A stretch of DNA of 64,000 nucleotides from Glandiceps talaboti (taxonomy: Eukaryota > Hemichordata > Enteropneusta > Spengelidae): the NCBI RefSeq assembly GCF_964340395.1, contig NC_135552.1, positions 11,643,694-11,707,693 on the forward strand, written 5' to 3'. Shown piece by piece: positions 13,070 through 27,200 of this stretch. Both the position numbers and the translations under genes were made by a program. The notes under the pieces were generated by a model that made no database searches, was not told the origin of the DNA, and saw nothing but the letters and a program-made list of their open reading frames with translations. Within the stretch, counting starts at the first letter, position 1, and every line of letters starts with the position of its first letter.

Positions 13070-16000
13070 TTATTTTATAGGCACTGTATCTTGACTTTCC
13101 AGCAAACGTCTGACAATTGCCTGGTGACCATTCTCAAGTGCCAGTGTCATCGCTGTTTTGTTGTCCTGTGAAGAAATCCGTTATTTAATAGTTTAGTGAA
13201 TGGCTGGAATTGTCAGTGACAGAAGTGTGCCCTTTCTATATGGTAGACATTACAGATGACGGTAATTAATGTTATTAGTAATGACTGAAGAAAGGAATTA
13301 TAATTATGACAATTTATAATACGACAGATGTAGTACACCCAACTCACAAATGCTGGTGGTATCTTTGAATGTTTCCAAATGCTTATAACACCTGACAAGC
13401 CAGGTGTACGTTGCATTACGTTAGATATCTAGAAATGAATGTAATCTGCTGTTGGGTGATGAAGCCTACGGAGTTCATGCTTGATAATGATGCTCGCCTG
13501 ACTTAGCTACAGACGGAAGATCTGTGAGTATAACAATCTGTGTTGAATTTGAAATTACCATCAAAAGCTGAAACAGTGATAATCACATTGAAGTGTTAAT
13601 TTAAACCTATGTTATTGAGTCCTCAAGTGTCGCACATAGGGGAGGAAGTAGGGGTGGTGATTAGTAGTAAGAAAATATAAACAGAGTAATTCAATATTAG
13701 TGAATATCGTTTGAACAAAATTGCCAATTGCAAGTACCATTGACATGTCCGGGATTACAAATCAATGCCCAGATGTTAACGTGAAAACATGTTACCAAGG
13801 CTATTGCAAGTGACCGGTGTTGTTTTGGGCGAAGAGCATTGTCAAATCTGATGATTAAATTCTTCATATGGTGGTAAGTTTACCTTAGTTTTAGCGTTGA
13901 CGTTAGGCTCCTTTAATAACAAGGCATTTACATAGTCCAGTTCTCCTTTCTCGGCACCTACGTGCAAAGGCGTATAACCGTCCTGAAACAAAGGACACAC
14001 GAAATTGATAAAGACTTACGAACAGATATGATAAAATATTCATAATGTTAAAGTACCAAGCAACAACGTAGTCTGGATGCCAACATGGTTTCGAACTAAA
14101 ACCACGTTTAGTCAAAGTCCCTCAATCAGCACAAAAAGTTGTTCATCCAATCAGTGAACCCCAACTGTGAGAGTGACGTAAACAGTGTATAAGTAGCATC
14201 CTGAGCTGACAAATATACCATATTTGGACATTACATAACTGCTCCAATAAACACTAACTTTATGAGGGACTGTGTTATTGGTTAGAATTTTGTGATTAAT
14301 TAATAAATACATTATGTTAATGACTTTGTGGCTGTGGGTGAATTTTAAAATTTTAAATTGCATCTCATGCATCTCAGGACTTCTAGAGTAATGGCTTTGA
14401 CTATACTGTGAATGGAGGTGTAAATGGTAACGATACTGTATAGGAACTAGACTAGCTAGCAACAACATAGTGTATTGCAACTGAAAATAAACACGGGCCT
14501 ACCTTATCAGCAGCATCGACATCGGCGCCAAAATCGACCAACACGTCAATGACACATGCCATGCCTTTTTCAGCTGCGAGATGTAAAGGTGTCCACTTAT
14601 CCTAAACAAGACATTTCAATACATTAAAACTTACAATTTTCTTTTTTTTCTATTGCAATTAGTATCAATAGTGTTATTTACTAATCAATCGAAGGTTTTA
14701 TTTGTAATATACATCCCCATGACAATGTGACTGAGTCATCCAGATATATCATTTATTGTATTTGTGGTTGTTCAAGGTATTTAACATTGGATGGAAACAA
14801 AGAAGTGCCTGGACAATCAATGGAAGAACCTGGATATCAAGTATAATTAAGGCTAAATTCAAGCAGAACAGAATTCTAGACCAGACGGATCTTACATATA
14901 GGCTGAAAAGCCTGCGTTCAGGACACACCTAAGTAAGGTATCCCAATATACCAATTCTTAGAATAATTACCATAATTGATAAAGAAGACTGTTTCGCAAT
15001 TGTCTATAATGATATTTGTCAGGTATATGTATACGACCAGTAAAGAGAACTGTACAGTAACTGAACGTGAAGCACGGTTCTATAGTTTGATACATAAGCT
15101 TTATCAGCAATTTTATCAAAGTTACACTTACTGGCATACTAGGTGTATTGCTGTCTAACCCAGCATCTAGGAAAAATTTCACTAATTCACTTTTACCATA
15201 GAGCGATGCTGTATGTAGTACAGTACACCCATTCTGAGTAAAAAAGAAAAAAAATATCATTTTGTGCTGTATAAAGGGCAAGATTTACTAACACAACTCA
15301 TCCATTTCTCAACTTGTGATTTGTCAATACAAGCGGCCATGTGGTATTGGCATTTTTGCAATTGTCAACAACACGAGTAACCAGTTTGCGTAATTATGCC
15401 TGTACAATTAAAAAATAGCGACAATGGCGTTGTAGCTCAACTGTACATTTAAAAAATGTTTATCCACATGCTGATCCATGCTAGGTTCATTTGCTGAATG
15501 ATTATCAAGTTACCTATCCAGCCCTGTTGTTATCTTTGCAATACACGCGATCATTTGGCTGTTGCTATGGGCATGGTCATGTTGCTAGACATATTTGCAG
15601 ACATTTTTTTAATATTCACAAAAATTCACATTTTCACACTTAATCTGCATATCGCCGATGAGATCATTATATGCTTAATATTTCTTCATTTATACACCCC
15701 CAGATGCATCCCAATTAAATTTCAGCGCAATCTGCTCATCAGTTTTGGAATTAAAGATTTTTTGACCAAAAAGTACATTTTGAATGAATTCCCATGTTGC
15801 TCTGGGGGCAACCTACGGCACTGTGCACGTGCTTAGATAATCTCAGACATGCGTAAGGTGAAGGCAATGGCCGGATATGTTACAAAACACATGTTGACTA
15901 TGCTTACTAAGGCAACATCAGTATGCACGTTTCCCTCAGACCACCATAGCACGGTAAGTTTTCTGAGGTCGAACAGATGTACGACATTATTACCTTTGTG

Positions 16001-16499
16001 ACCGTCAACTTGTACATCTGTCTCTCGTTGTAGGTATTTGACCTACTTTACCAAAAGGTGTATCTTCATGTAGCTATCATTAATCGGATTATCATGGCTC
16101 GGCTTTTACATTTCAAACTATATCAGCTTTTTAAAAGAATTTTAAAATTATATTTGCTTTTCGATATTCGTAGTTATTGGGAATGGTGAAGAATACAAAT
16201 AAATAATATTTAACCTTTAACCTTTTTAATCAAAATACCACAAACATTAAAATTGTAACTCATCCACAGACAACATAGAAGGATATTTTAACATCGTATT
16301 TTTCGTCAATGAAGAATGTCTTACCTTGCTTAGTGCATGCAGATTTACACCTGCTCGTATCAGGAGCTTGACAACTGTTACATGACCATAGATAGTTGCC
16401 CAATGGAGTGGAGTTAAGTTTTCCTGTATGTTCATTAAGCAATCATATCAATTTATTAATACATCTAGAGTTGTATGATATGAGTAGTTCTGATATCTG

Positions 16500-16546
<47 letters not shown>

Positions 16547-19500
16547 ACATAAGTATATATTAATATACTTAGACGTTAATCCCTAATATTTTTCTTCGTT
16601 CAGCCAAGGAAAATACGAGTGACCTAAGGGGCCTTAGTTACTACCAGTCGGTAAACGAGTAGTGACAACCCTTAGGTCTCGAGTGTTTTCTGGCTGAATG
16701 AAGAAAACTATTTGAGAATAATATAAGTATTCCAGCGCCAGTAATATCAAAGAATAATCGGGGGGAAGTAATGGCAATTTTGTACGTTTTGACTCATATT
16801 TGAACACAGCAGAATCAGTGACGTAGTCACGCGTTGTCATGATGACGTTGACCGATCCGAGTATATATTCCATATTTTTGTTGAACCCGCCTCGTACTCG
16901 TGCATGGTATAATAGTAATTTACCTTTGAAGGGGCATCTTTGTCAAGTCCATCAACACCAATTAAAACTTGTACAACGGCAACGTGTCCATGCTTAGCAG
17001 CCAAGTGCAATGCTGTCATACTTTCCTAACAAGAAGAAAGTTAAAATAGTTGTCATTTTACGAAGGGACATGATATGAGAACGATCCAACCAGAGTTGGT
17101 ATTTTTTCCAAAATAGTGTATGTTAGTGATGGTACAAACCTCATCGTCATTATATTTGTAACCCATTAATCTACCATATATATGCAATATAGGCCATTTT
17201 TACAAGAAAGCAATGTATTTAATTTGGTCAATATGTCTGATTTCTTCATTTTGTATTTTTATCCCATTTTACAACTTCCAAAACTCACCCCAAAACATCT
17301 TCTTTTAATTTCATCACCTTTGAAAGATTTCCCAACACATTAATAGGCCTCCCCATGATTATACCATGAAATGTCAGTCTACTGCTAATGTTATTTTAGT
17401 CATACAATAGTTAGACTTCTTATTCTCAAGATATTCATGTTAACGTTGTCACTATTTTAATGCAACAATATACATTGTATATAATGTATATACATTGTAT
17501 ATGGTAATATAGCTAATGTTTGAGATGCAAGTAACCTGTGCAACTGCGGAAACATCTGCTCCTTGGCCTAGCAGAACTTTCACCACTTCCCGGTGACCAT
17601 TTTCTGCTGCCATATGCAAAGCTGTCACTTTAGAATACTAAAATTTAATAAAAGTAATAAGTGAAAGCAGACAAATGGTTAGCACAGGTTTAATTAATAT
17701 ATCAGTTTATCAACTAAACAACATGTTTACAGTGGGGAACTTTATTCTGTCCATTCATTGTGTTAAAATCTACATTAACCAGCTGGTCGTAAAAGAACAT
17801 ACGTATCAAACAAAATCAGCAGTATTTCACGTTCAATTTATCAATCCAAACATTCATTTTGTTTCTAGTAATTCCAAAGATAGCAAGCCGCTAAATACCA
17901 AGGCAGTATGTCCAGTGCTTTTTTAACGTCGAGTGAAACCGACCGACAAGCAGACACTTTACAAAGACATCAAGTTCATAACACTGCTGATACAAAACGG
18001 ACTTTTCAGTCTTAGATCCTTGGCAAATTATCATGAAGTTCAAGGTTCGACATACTTTTGAAACTGCATTAACAGCTATGCCGGATTCGATAAGGATTCT
18101 TACAACATCACAGTGACCATTGCAGGCTGCAGTGTGCAATGAGGTTAAACTCCCCTCCTGTGAACAAGGGTATAGGAGGAATACAAGACATGTAATAGGT
18201 TCAGTAAGTTAATTTTGAATCTATTTGTTTCTTTTCCTTCAGTCAGCGCGATATTAAGGAGAGTGTTACCATGTCTTATGAATACAGAAATGTTAGCAAA
18301 GAAGAATAGAAAATATTTTTAAAATATACAGTAATGTAGAATAGGTTTGTTTGCATTTTAAAACCATTTTGTTGTAGTATTATATATCACATGATTAAAT
18401 GACGATACATTTGTATATGGCATTTTTAACGTAAGTAGCTTCTTGGGCTCTTAATTTTAGAATATGACGTCGAATCGGACACATCATTATTCATGTGAAT
18501 CTACTGACTTACCGTTGTCGCAATATCCTTGTCAACACCTGACTTCAGGAGGAAAGTAACCATTCCAATATGGCCGGAACTTGATGCAAGAAAAAGAGGG
18601 GTTTTGCCTTCCTGTAAGCAATGAGCAACATAAAACTGAATGGGTGGAACTATATATCAACGTTATAAATACTTTCATTACATTATTTTGGTTTATCTGG
18701 ACACTTAGACGCGTAACAGGCAAGTTCACGGGTGAAAATACTGCGACAAACAAGGACTTTATGGCTATTGTTGAGAATGTTATATGTAGCAAATTTGCTT
18801 TGAGGAATTAAGGAAGCTGTCTCCGGAATCTGCAATAGCTAAATTGATTTATTTACTGATTACTTTATTTGATATCATATTCTCTACTATGGGCCGGTGG
18901 CCAAATGCCTCCTTGATAGAATATTGACGACATGCATCTTTAGGTAATCATATATTGAAGAAATTGTCACTGTAAAACTTAAAGAGAGGTGGGTGTAACA
19001 TGACTATTTTTAGAATGATTCTACTAGAGCTTGCATTGTTGATGTTAAAAATAGACCTTACTATAGGTGTAGTCGTTCTCTACGACCCCGTTAACTTCTA
19101 ACATATAGTATCTAAAACATATCTAAAATCTAGATAAATCTCCTGCTGGGGAAGGGATGAACAGCGCATGTCAATAATAATCCACCACATATTGGCTACT
19201 TTGTTCGGTTTACTACAAACTGAACCTTCAGTTTGAATGTAACTGGCGTGTCGACACGATATTGTCAACACATTTATATCAACACTCCAAGAGCACAGAG
19301 TAGTGTTGTTGGTGGTTGTTAAAGCGGAATTCTGTGTTAGTAAAATCCATTTGACTATATACAGTGGAACTGATTATACCGCGTATAAAGGCGAGACTAA
19401 ATTATACCCCTGTTACTGCATTTCCATCAACATTTGCTCTGAGAAGCAGTCTTGCAACTTTTGTATGACCCAATGATGCAGACCAATGTAAGGCTGTCCA

Positions 19501-20418
19501 TTTCTTCTGCAATATAGGAAACATTACATTTAAATTATTGTCAATTGTAACATATTACTTGTGATTGTAACATTCCTTGCAAAGATTGGGTAGTTTTTTG
19601 AAGGCCATTCTACCACTAAAACAAATTAATCATAAAACGTACTGTCGAGAATGCAAACGTTATAATATTAAGACTTCGAGAAGGGCAAGCGTGGTCATAG
19701 AAACGATTTGCATTAGGTCAATTGCTAACAGATTGTTCATGACACGTCCATAAGCCTGCATAGAGGAAAGGATAACGTATGGCTAGTTGATGATGGCCTA
19801 ATGCTTACCGTTGTCGTAGCATTTGGGTCCAGTCCAGCGTCGATCAAAACTTCAACAACACCGTCATGGCCTTTCTGACTGGCGATATGTAAGGCGGTAT
19901 ACTTTTCCTAAGATATGATAAAGAGAAAAGACACACACAACACTTGTGAAATGATTTTCAGCGAGTGCCATTGTTTCTGTTGTTTTTCCGATATGATTAA
20001 ATATAAATAGCTTTATACACGTAACAATGAAGGCACATATGCTTATACTCTTTGTAACACTGAAATTAAACAAGCTACTGGTAAGAAAGACTGCAAATAT
20101 TTATTTCTGAAGGCTGAGATGATGATGGAGACATCATTGAGTGACTTTGACTAATGTGTGATATCTCATACCGTAGTAACAGCATGTTTGTTAATGCCAG
20201 CTTCCAGAAGATATATAACAATAGCAGGTTGCCCTTCTTGAGCGGCCATGTGCAAAGCATTCCACTTTCTCTGCAAATATACAAGTTTCATTTGTTACTG
20301 AACAAAGCATCAAAATTTTTCTTTGAGCGATATTTGTATGTATGTATGTATGTATGTATGTATGTATGTATGTATGTATGTATGTATGTATGTATGTATG
20401 TATGTATGTATGTATGTA

Positions 20419-20449
<31 letters not shown>

Positions 20450-23400
20450 CTGTCTGTCTGTCTGTCTGTATGTATGTATGTCTGTCTGTCTGTCTAAATT
20501 ATTTTCATATGTTGAAAATTATGAAATCTCAGGAAGTACATTTTGTAAGTGATTATTGGTATATACATATTCATTGATATTAACATAAACATAGACAAGA
20601 AATTACCGTTCCATTCCCAAGAGCATCTTTGTTCGCCCCTTCATGTAGAAGGAGTTTGATGAGTTCAAGATTTCTATTCAAAGTTGCAACATGAAGAGGA
20701 GCAAAGTTTCCCTGTAACACAAAGAGAAAGTGAATGAGACAGATGAAACACAGCAAAACGTAACCACTTAGTATGCTGTAAAAAGACAGTGCACGCTTTC
20801 GTCCTTTTGAAGCTGTGTACATCCCCACCAATGACAAACCTATAAATTGATGACTTAGAATGAGAGTAGCTGTTTCCATACCTTCGAGGTGTGCATATTT
20901 ACGTCTGAACTAGCACTCAAGAGAATTTTTATGAGATTTCTATCGACGCCTTTCTTCATACAGGCCAGGTAAAGAGGTGTTGTATTATTCTAAAATGACA
21001 AAGCGAGAAAATGAATCTATGGCGACAGATATTTGCATCACTTAAAATGGTATTGGTTAAAACGAATATAAACATTGTCGTAAGTAACAACATGTGATTA
21101 AAAAAAACTGCATTCAATTTTATAACGTTTGGTTATTTTATTCAGCTGTTTGATGTTATGTCATTGAAATATACCTCTGCATAACTCTACTCACAATGTT
21201 AGCTTATTCTTATACAATGCCATTTTACGTAATTCAGGAAACGACAGTTTCATTTTGGCCAGAGGAACTTTCCCCTTGGATATTACACGAATTAACAGAC
21301 TCAGTCAGTGTGTCCAATTCTGAACAATCCCACAATATGGTCAAATCATGACAATATCTCAATATAACAGCGTACACAAGGACGACTTAAGATTTAAGCT
21401 TTATGTCGACTTTGTAACCATTTGGCCCACTTGACTTTTTAAAATCAAGTTACCTTGTCAAGAGAATTTACATCCAGTCCAGCATCAACGAGGATTCTCA
21501 CGACTTCTGTATGGTTGAACCCAGAAGCGAAGTGTAACGCTGTTTCATTATCCTGTACATATGATAGCAAATTAAAATGCAGTTTTTCATGGAGATAAGT
21601 CGAAGTCATGTGGTTTATCATTTGCTGGTCAATGTTCAACCATTAAAATGATATGATCTTTACGTACGTGTCCGCACGAAAGACTCGCTGTAAGTAATGA
21701 ACAGGTCTAAATAATATGAATAACAATGTTTTTCACGACTCCATGGATCAACATTATTAATAATGGGATTGAAAGAAATCGGTGGTGAAACATCATGAAC
21801 TAGTTCTAGTGTATAGGATGTATTTGATGAATCTGCAGGCAAATTAGGCATAATAAACCATACCTCTGTACGAGCATTTTTGTCTGCTTCAGCTTCAAGC
21901 AATTGCTTGACCAAAGAGGAACATCCATGTATTGCAGCTTCGTGCAAGGGTGTCCTATCCTAAAATATGAATTGTTAAATTATAGACGTTATCATGTCAG
22001 TCAAAACAAAAAATGACGAAACAGCGACCTACAATACAATACAATACAATACAATACAATACAATACATACCTTATTGCTTGAGTAATTGACATTAGCAC
22101 CGCTTTCAATCAATATTTTGGCGACCCCTGTGCAATCATTAGCGGCAGCTAAATGTAGACTGTTGTAAATTGTCTGAAAAGTCAAGATATCAAACGAATC
22201 ACTTTTCATTTCAACACAGATTTCAGGTCGTTAAAGTAGTATTTAATAATCAATTTGATTTACATGTTTAAAACATGTATCAAAAGAATACATTTGTATA
22301 TATTTATTGATTAAGATGGAAATGAAGCAGTGAGGCTTCATGCATGGTAAGGAGTAAACAAACCTAAAATTTGGTGAATAAACAGAGTAAGTATACAAAA
22401 AATATTTCCATGACATACCATGTCGTACACATCTTTGTCTACCGTATGGAGAAGAAGTTGCACTATATCGCCATGATCATATAAAACAGCATAGAATAAA
22501 GCTGTTCTGTCATCCTATATAAAAAAGTAAGAGGAAACGTTATTGAAATTACACCTTTTCAAAGTTAACTAATCAAACTGGGGAAAATTGATCGTTCACT
22601 GAATCAGTAGATAGCTGTTATAATATACAGTGCAGGTTTGCCATCTCTGAATGTAGCAAATTTTGGAGGGGGGGGGGGTATTGCTCATTTGATAACTTAT
22701 CTTTCTAAAAAGTACGTATGTATATATAATAAAATGCATGTATGATATACAGAGAAGTTAGCAATTCACATGAACATTTGTACAATCTTTTTTTGTATCA
22801 AGAGGACCATCAGGTAAATTACCCCATCAACTATTGTTGCATTAACTTCAGCGTGGAGGAGAATTTGTACTACTTCTAGTTTTCCACTTTCTGATGCAAA
22901 ATGTAGCGCCGTTTTTCCTTCCTGAAACAAAATAGATGAATAAGAAATTTTATTTGAAAATTTACCCACTGCATATATGAATTTTTAAATCATCGAAAAA
23001 CAAATTATGTTTGTCTGAACATTGAGACAGAGATATACATGTGTACACTTTTGCATGTAAAGATTCAAACCACTAGAGTGGTCAGTAGTAAATAAATATT
23101 AAGTAAAACTCTGGTTATGCACCAAACAAAGTAACATTTAACTTGTATATGAAAAAAGTATATATAGGTGATTTGCTGAGCTGTAACATCTTCGCAATAA
23201 CCAAGTCTGCGCCATTCAATGTGAAGCATCGTCCGTACCTTCGAAATTGCATCTTTTTCTACGCCGTTAAGAAGAAGCTGTTGGACAACTCTTACATGTC
23301 CCGCTTTTGATGACAGGTGGAGGGCAGACAGGCCATTCTGTAAAAAAAAGAGTGTGGAAAAATTCTACAATTTTCCCTTGGAATGAATAAGTTTTTACCA

Positions 23401-24215
23401 TCTAAAATAGAGGCACTTGATTCAAATCATTGACAAATTACAAAAAAATGCGCCCTATTTATGGTAACTGAGTTGGTATACAGACCTTAGTAACTGCGTT
23501 TTTGTTCGATCCGGTTGAGAGTAGACATTTCAATACGTCGAAACAATCGTTTGAAGAAGCGATGTGAAGTGCGGTGTAACCATCCTGCAAACATATAGGG
23601 TTAAAAAGGTCATCTGTTATTGAATACCAGTTTTAACCTTCGGTTGACTTCATTGACGAAAGTGCAAGTTATTGTTGTAAAAGATGTAATTGTACTATGA
23701 CTAATAACTGATCATGATTGCGTCCATGCTTTACGGTTTGAAGAGATGTAGCATGTATTCAATCAGGTGGGCATAGATCATGACGTTCTGGCTAAGTGAA
23801 CATATTTCTTCTATCAATTGTATTGTTTAAACTCGTAAGACAAGTACCAAATCACAAAGGGAGATTTTCCGAGGCCTGTAAAATAAACATACGTGGGGGG
23901 TGGGGGGAAAGAGCATTTACAGTATATTTACAAAGAGTCTTGAACAAGTTTCGTTTATCAGAAGAAACAAAGTCAACATTCACCTAACTGTACTTAAAAT
24001 AGATTTAGGAATCATGCTTTACATTTTCTGCCTATCAAGAATTTTGCAGTTTGTTACCGTGTGGCTGAGTAGTATAGGACTTGTTGTTCCAATTAGACAA
24101 AATAAATACCTACCTTTGTTGATGCATCAATAGAAACACCTCTTTGAACAAGGTCCATCACCTTATTTGCATTGTTATCAAGTGCCGCCATGTGTAAACT
24201 TGACCAAGCCAAACC
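13070..24215 (-). CDS. Ankyrin array: 22 exons, one repeat per exon
   Basis: Exons in transcript order: 24114-24215, 23486-23584, 23239-23337, 22823-22921, 22419-22514, 22072-22173, 21864-21959, 21454-21552, 20882-20989, 20607-20711, 20172-20270, 19809-19907, 19408-19506, 18513-18611, 18056-18157, 17536-17637, 16924-17025, 16325-16423, 15132-15233, 14503-14601, 13884-13982, 13070-13165. Each is 96-108 nt, all phase 0, and each codes one 32-36-residue repeat starting just before the T-A/P-L-H motif (for example DKWTPLHLAAEKG, ENLTPLHWATIYGHVTVVKLL). The last exon ends DTVPIK and stop. No internal stop or frameshift, so the array is under constraint. A further exon hidden in the larger introns cannot be excluded. 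Confidence 0.9.
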
Positions 24216-27200
24216 CTGCAAACGTAGAATAAATATGACGTGAAAGAATTATGGATGTTGAATAATTGATTTTAAACATTGTAGTTGAATGGTGATATGT
24301 CTGATTACATTAAAATACACTTCACGGCTGTACAGTGCAAAGCTAACATGAAGTGAACCGACTACTTAATATAGTAAACATAAGTGAATCTGAAATTAAA
24401 TTTCTGATAATTGCCCCATGCTTACGAACTATTTGCCAAAAAAGCAACTTGTTATATTTTTCACATTAGGATGAATTCAAGAAAGATACCTTTTCATCTT
24501 TATCTTCTTTGGGATGCTTACCAGCAGCGGCTTTTATATCATCAAGACAAGTTGATATTCCTATTCTCAAGAAATTAATAAAAAATAGCACCAATGACAG
24601 TGTTAGTTTTAAAGTTTATCCACATGCTGATCCATGCTAGACATATGTGTTCGTTTGCTGAATGATTATCCAGTTGCCTATCCAGCCGGCCCTGCTGTCA
24701 TCTTTGCAATATACGCAATCATTGGGCTGTTGCTATGGGCGGTCATATTGTTAGACATATTTGCATTCATTTTTTGAATGTTTGTTCACTTGTCTATGAA
24801 TCCCTGATGTTGTTATCTTTGCGACAAACATCATACGGCTGTTGCTATGGGCCTGGTCTTGTTGATAGGTATATTTGCATACAGTTTGTGACTGTTTATT
24901 CATTTCTCTATTAATCCCTGTTATCTTTGCAATATACGTGCCCATTTGGCTGTTGTTATGGGCGTGGTCTTGTTGCTAGGCACATTTACATACATTAAAA
25001 AAATGTTTAATCACTTTTCTATCAATTCCTGATATATATGCGATCATTTGGCTGTTGCTATGGGCATGGTCCTGATGCTAGGCACATTTACATACATTTT
25101 TGAATGTTTATTCACTTGTTAATCATTGTTATTATCGTTGCAATATGTGCGATCATTTGGCTGTTGCTATGGGCGTTGTCTTGTTGCTAGGCGTCTTTGT
25201 ATAACTTTTTGAATTTATGTCCAAAGAATTCCTGTCATCTTAAAGAAATACACCATCGTTTGGCTGTGCTATGGGCGTGGTCATGGTTGCTAGGGCCAAT
25301 TGTGTCATCATGTTTTGAACAAAATCTTCAGAATAACACTTCTAGAAATATGTCATAGTCTCACTGACAAAGTACTTTTTGCGAGATAAGTTTTGTTTGA
25401 ATATCCTCACCAAGATTATTATTGTACCTAATGTTGAATTAAATGTTGACACATGGGACGGGTCTGTATATCCTGTACTTTATGAGATCTACAAAGATTG
25501 CGTGGCTACGACCACGTATTTGTGAATAATATTAATAGCACAAAACTATAAACATTTGATTAAATATACTGTCTGAACTTCGCACAATAATCAAAATCAA
25601 CCATACTTTTAGATAGAATTTTGGTTTTGATACAATTGGATTGCTTGAATTTGAAGTCTGACTTTCAAAATGGGCTTGTGCGCCATAGAAAGTAATTGTA
25701 TGCACAATCATGGAAAACTCAATATAAATACAAAATGGGGACTAAGAATAACAAATCAAAGTATATAAGTCCAATTCCTTACGTTAGGAGAACCACCTAC
25801 CTCCCACTTTATCCTTCTCTTCCACTACTCTGTCACATCTGTCAGTTTCAACGTCTAAGGTGTTTCCAGACTTTAGATTTTTTTGGAATGTATCCAACCT
25901 ACTGTCGTCTTGCCCCATGTCTTGATGAGTAATAGATGTTTCACGTCTTCTAGGATCTTTTGTGTCTTGAGTTTCTTTGATTTTCTGATGTCTAGCGACA
26001 TGCCCACTTTCTGCTCCAAGATCATGGAGATCAGCCGCTGCAGCACTTCTACCAGACTGAGTTTCTTTCTCTTTGTTTTCTTCGTGCTTGAGAGACTCTT
26101 CTGACTGTCGTTGTCCTTGAATTGTGTCCTGACTATATTGTACGCTATTGGATCTGCCAGTTTCTTTATCCAGGATCTTTACAGACATTTCAGATGAAAG
26201 TGGAGCATCTAACTCACTTTCCCCTTGTTCTGTTACCTGACGACCAGGAGACACGTCATGTCTTTCAGTTTGTGTTTTGAGGGTTTCTCTGGATGTCTGG
26301 TGTTTATCAGGTGCATCTGACCCACTTTCTGTTTCTGAATTCGGAAGCTTTGTAGTCACATTACGTCGTTGAGCTCCCTTGTCTGCATTCTGATATTCTG
26401 GGGACTCACCTGGCCCACTTTCTTCTTCTGTTGTGTCCTTGCCATAATGTGTTATCATGTCACTTTTGGTAGTCTGCTTGTTTTGTGTTTCTCTAGAATC
26501 TTGAGAACCATCAGTAGACATATCTAAAAGACCTTCCTCTTCAAAGCCCTGTCGTTCAGGTCTTCCATGTCTGTCAGCTTTACTGGATAGAGTTGCATCA
26601 CTGGTTGGGTGTTGAGGTGATGTACCGGCAGCAGCAGCAACAGTGGTTGATTTGGTGGTTGAAACTTGAGTTTGACGCCCTTTGATATCCTCTAATGTTT
26701 GCATTTGAAGTTCAAAACTTTCTATTTTCTCATTCTGTTCTATCAGTAGTCTTTTATGTTCCTTGTTTTCCTCTAAGAGAATGTCTTTTTCTTTTAACAA
26801 TTTACCCTCACTGCTGCATTTCACACGGTAATTCTTGAATAGAATGTCCAAATCCCTTTTCATTTGAACGGTTATCTGCTCGGCGACTTTTAACTTTTCT
26901 TCTGTGTGCTCTTTGTCGGTAGACAACATTAGATAGCGGGTCCGGGAATGGGCCAAAGTGTTATTGGACTTCTCTATAAAGTTGTCTATCACAGATAGGT
27001 AATCCTTTATTTGAGTCGATCCTTGTGGCAGAGTCAGACCTTCAATCTGTCTCCTGTTAAACTCATTCGCTTTTAAAGTGTGTCTCCGTGCAGCCATCGT
27101 ATCATCGAACAACAGGTCTTCGGCCACTTCATGAAGAAATGAAAGAAATCAAAGGAAGTATAGTTAGATTTGAAGGCTTTGGGAAAACATTGCGACGTAG

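Noticed and set aside
20323-20577. Met-Tyr-Val-Cys repeat frames, and Thr-His, Cys-Val, Ser-Leu and Ile-Tyr repeat frames at the other microsatellites
   Set aside because: Low-complexity translations of (TATG)n, (CA)n, (GA)n and (TA)n.
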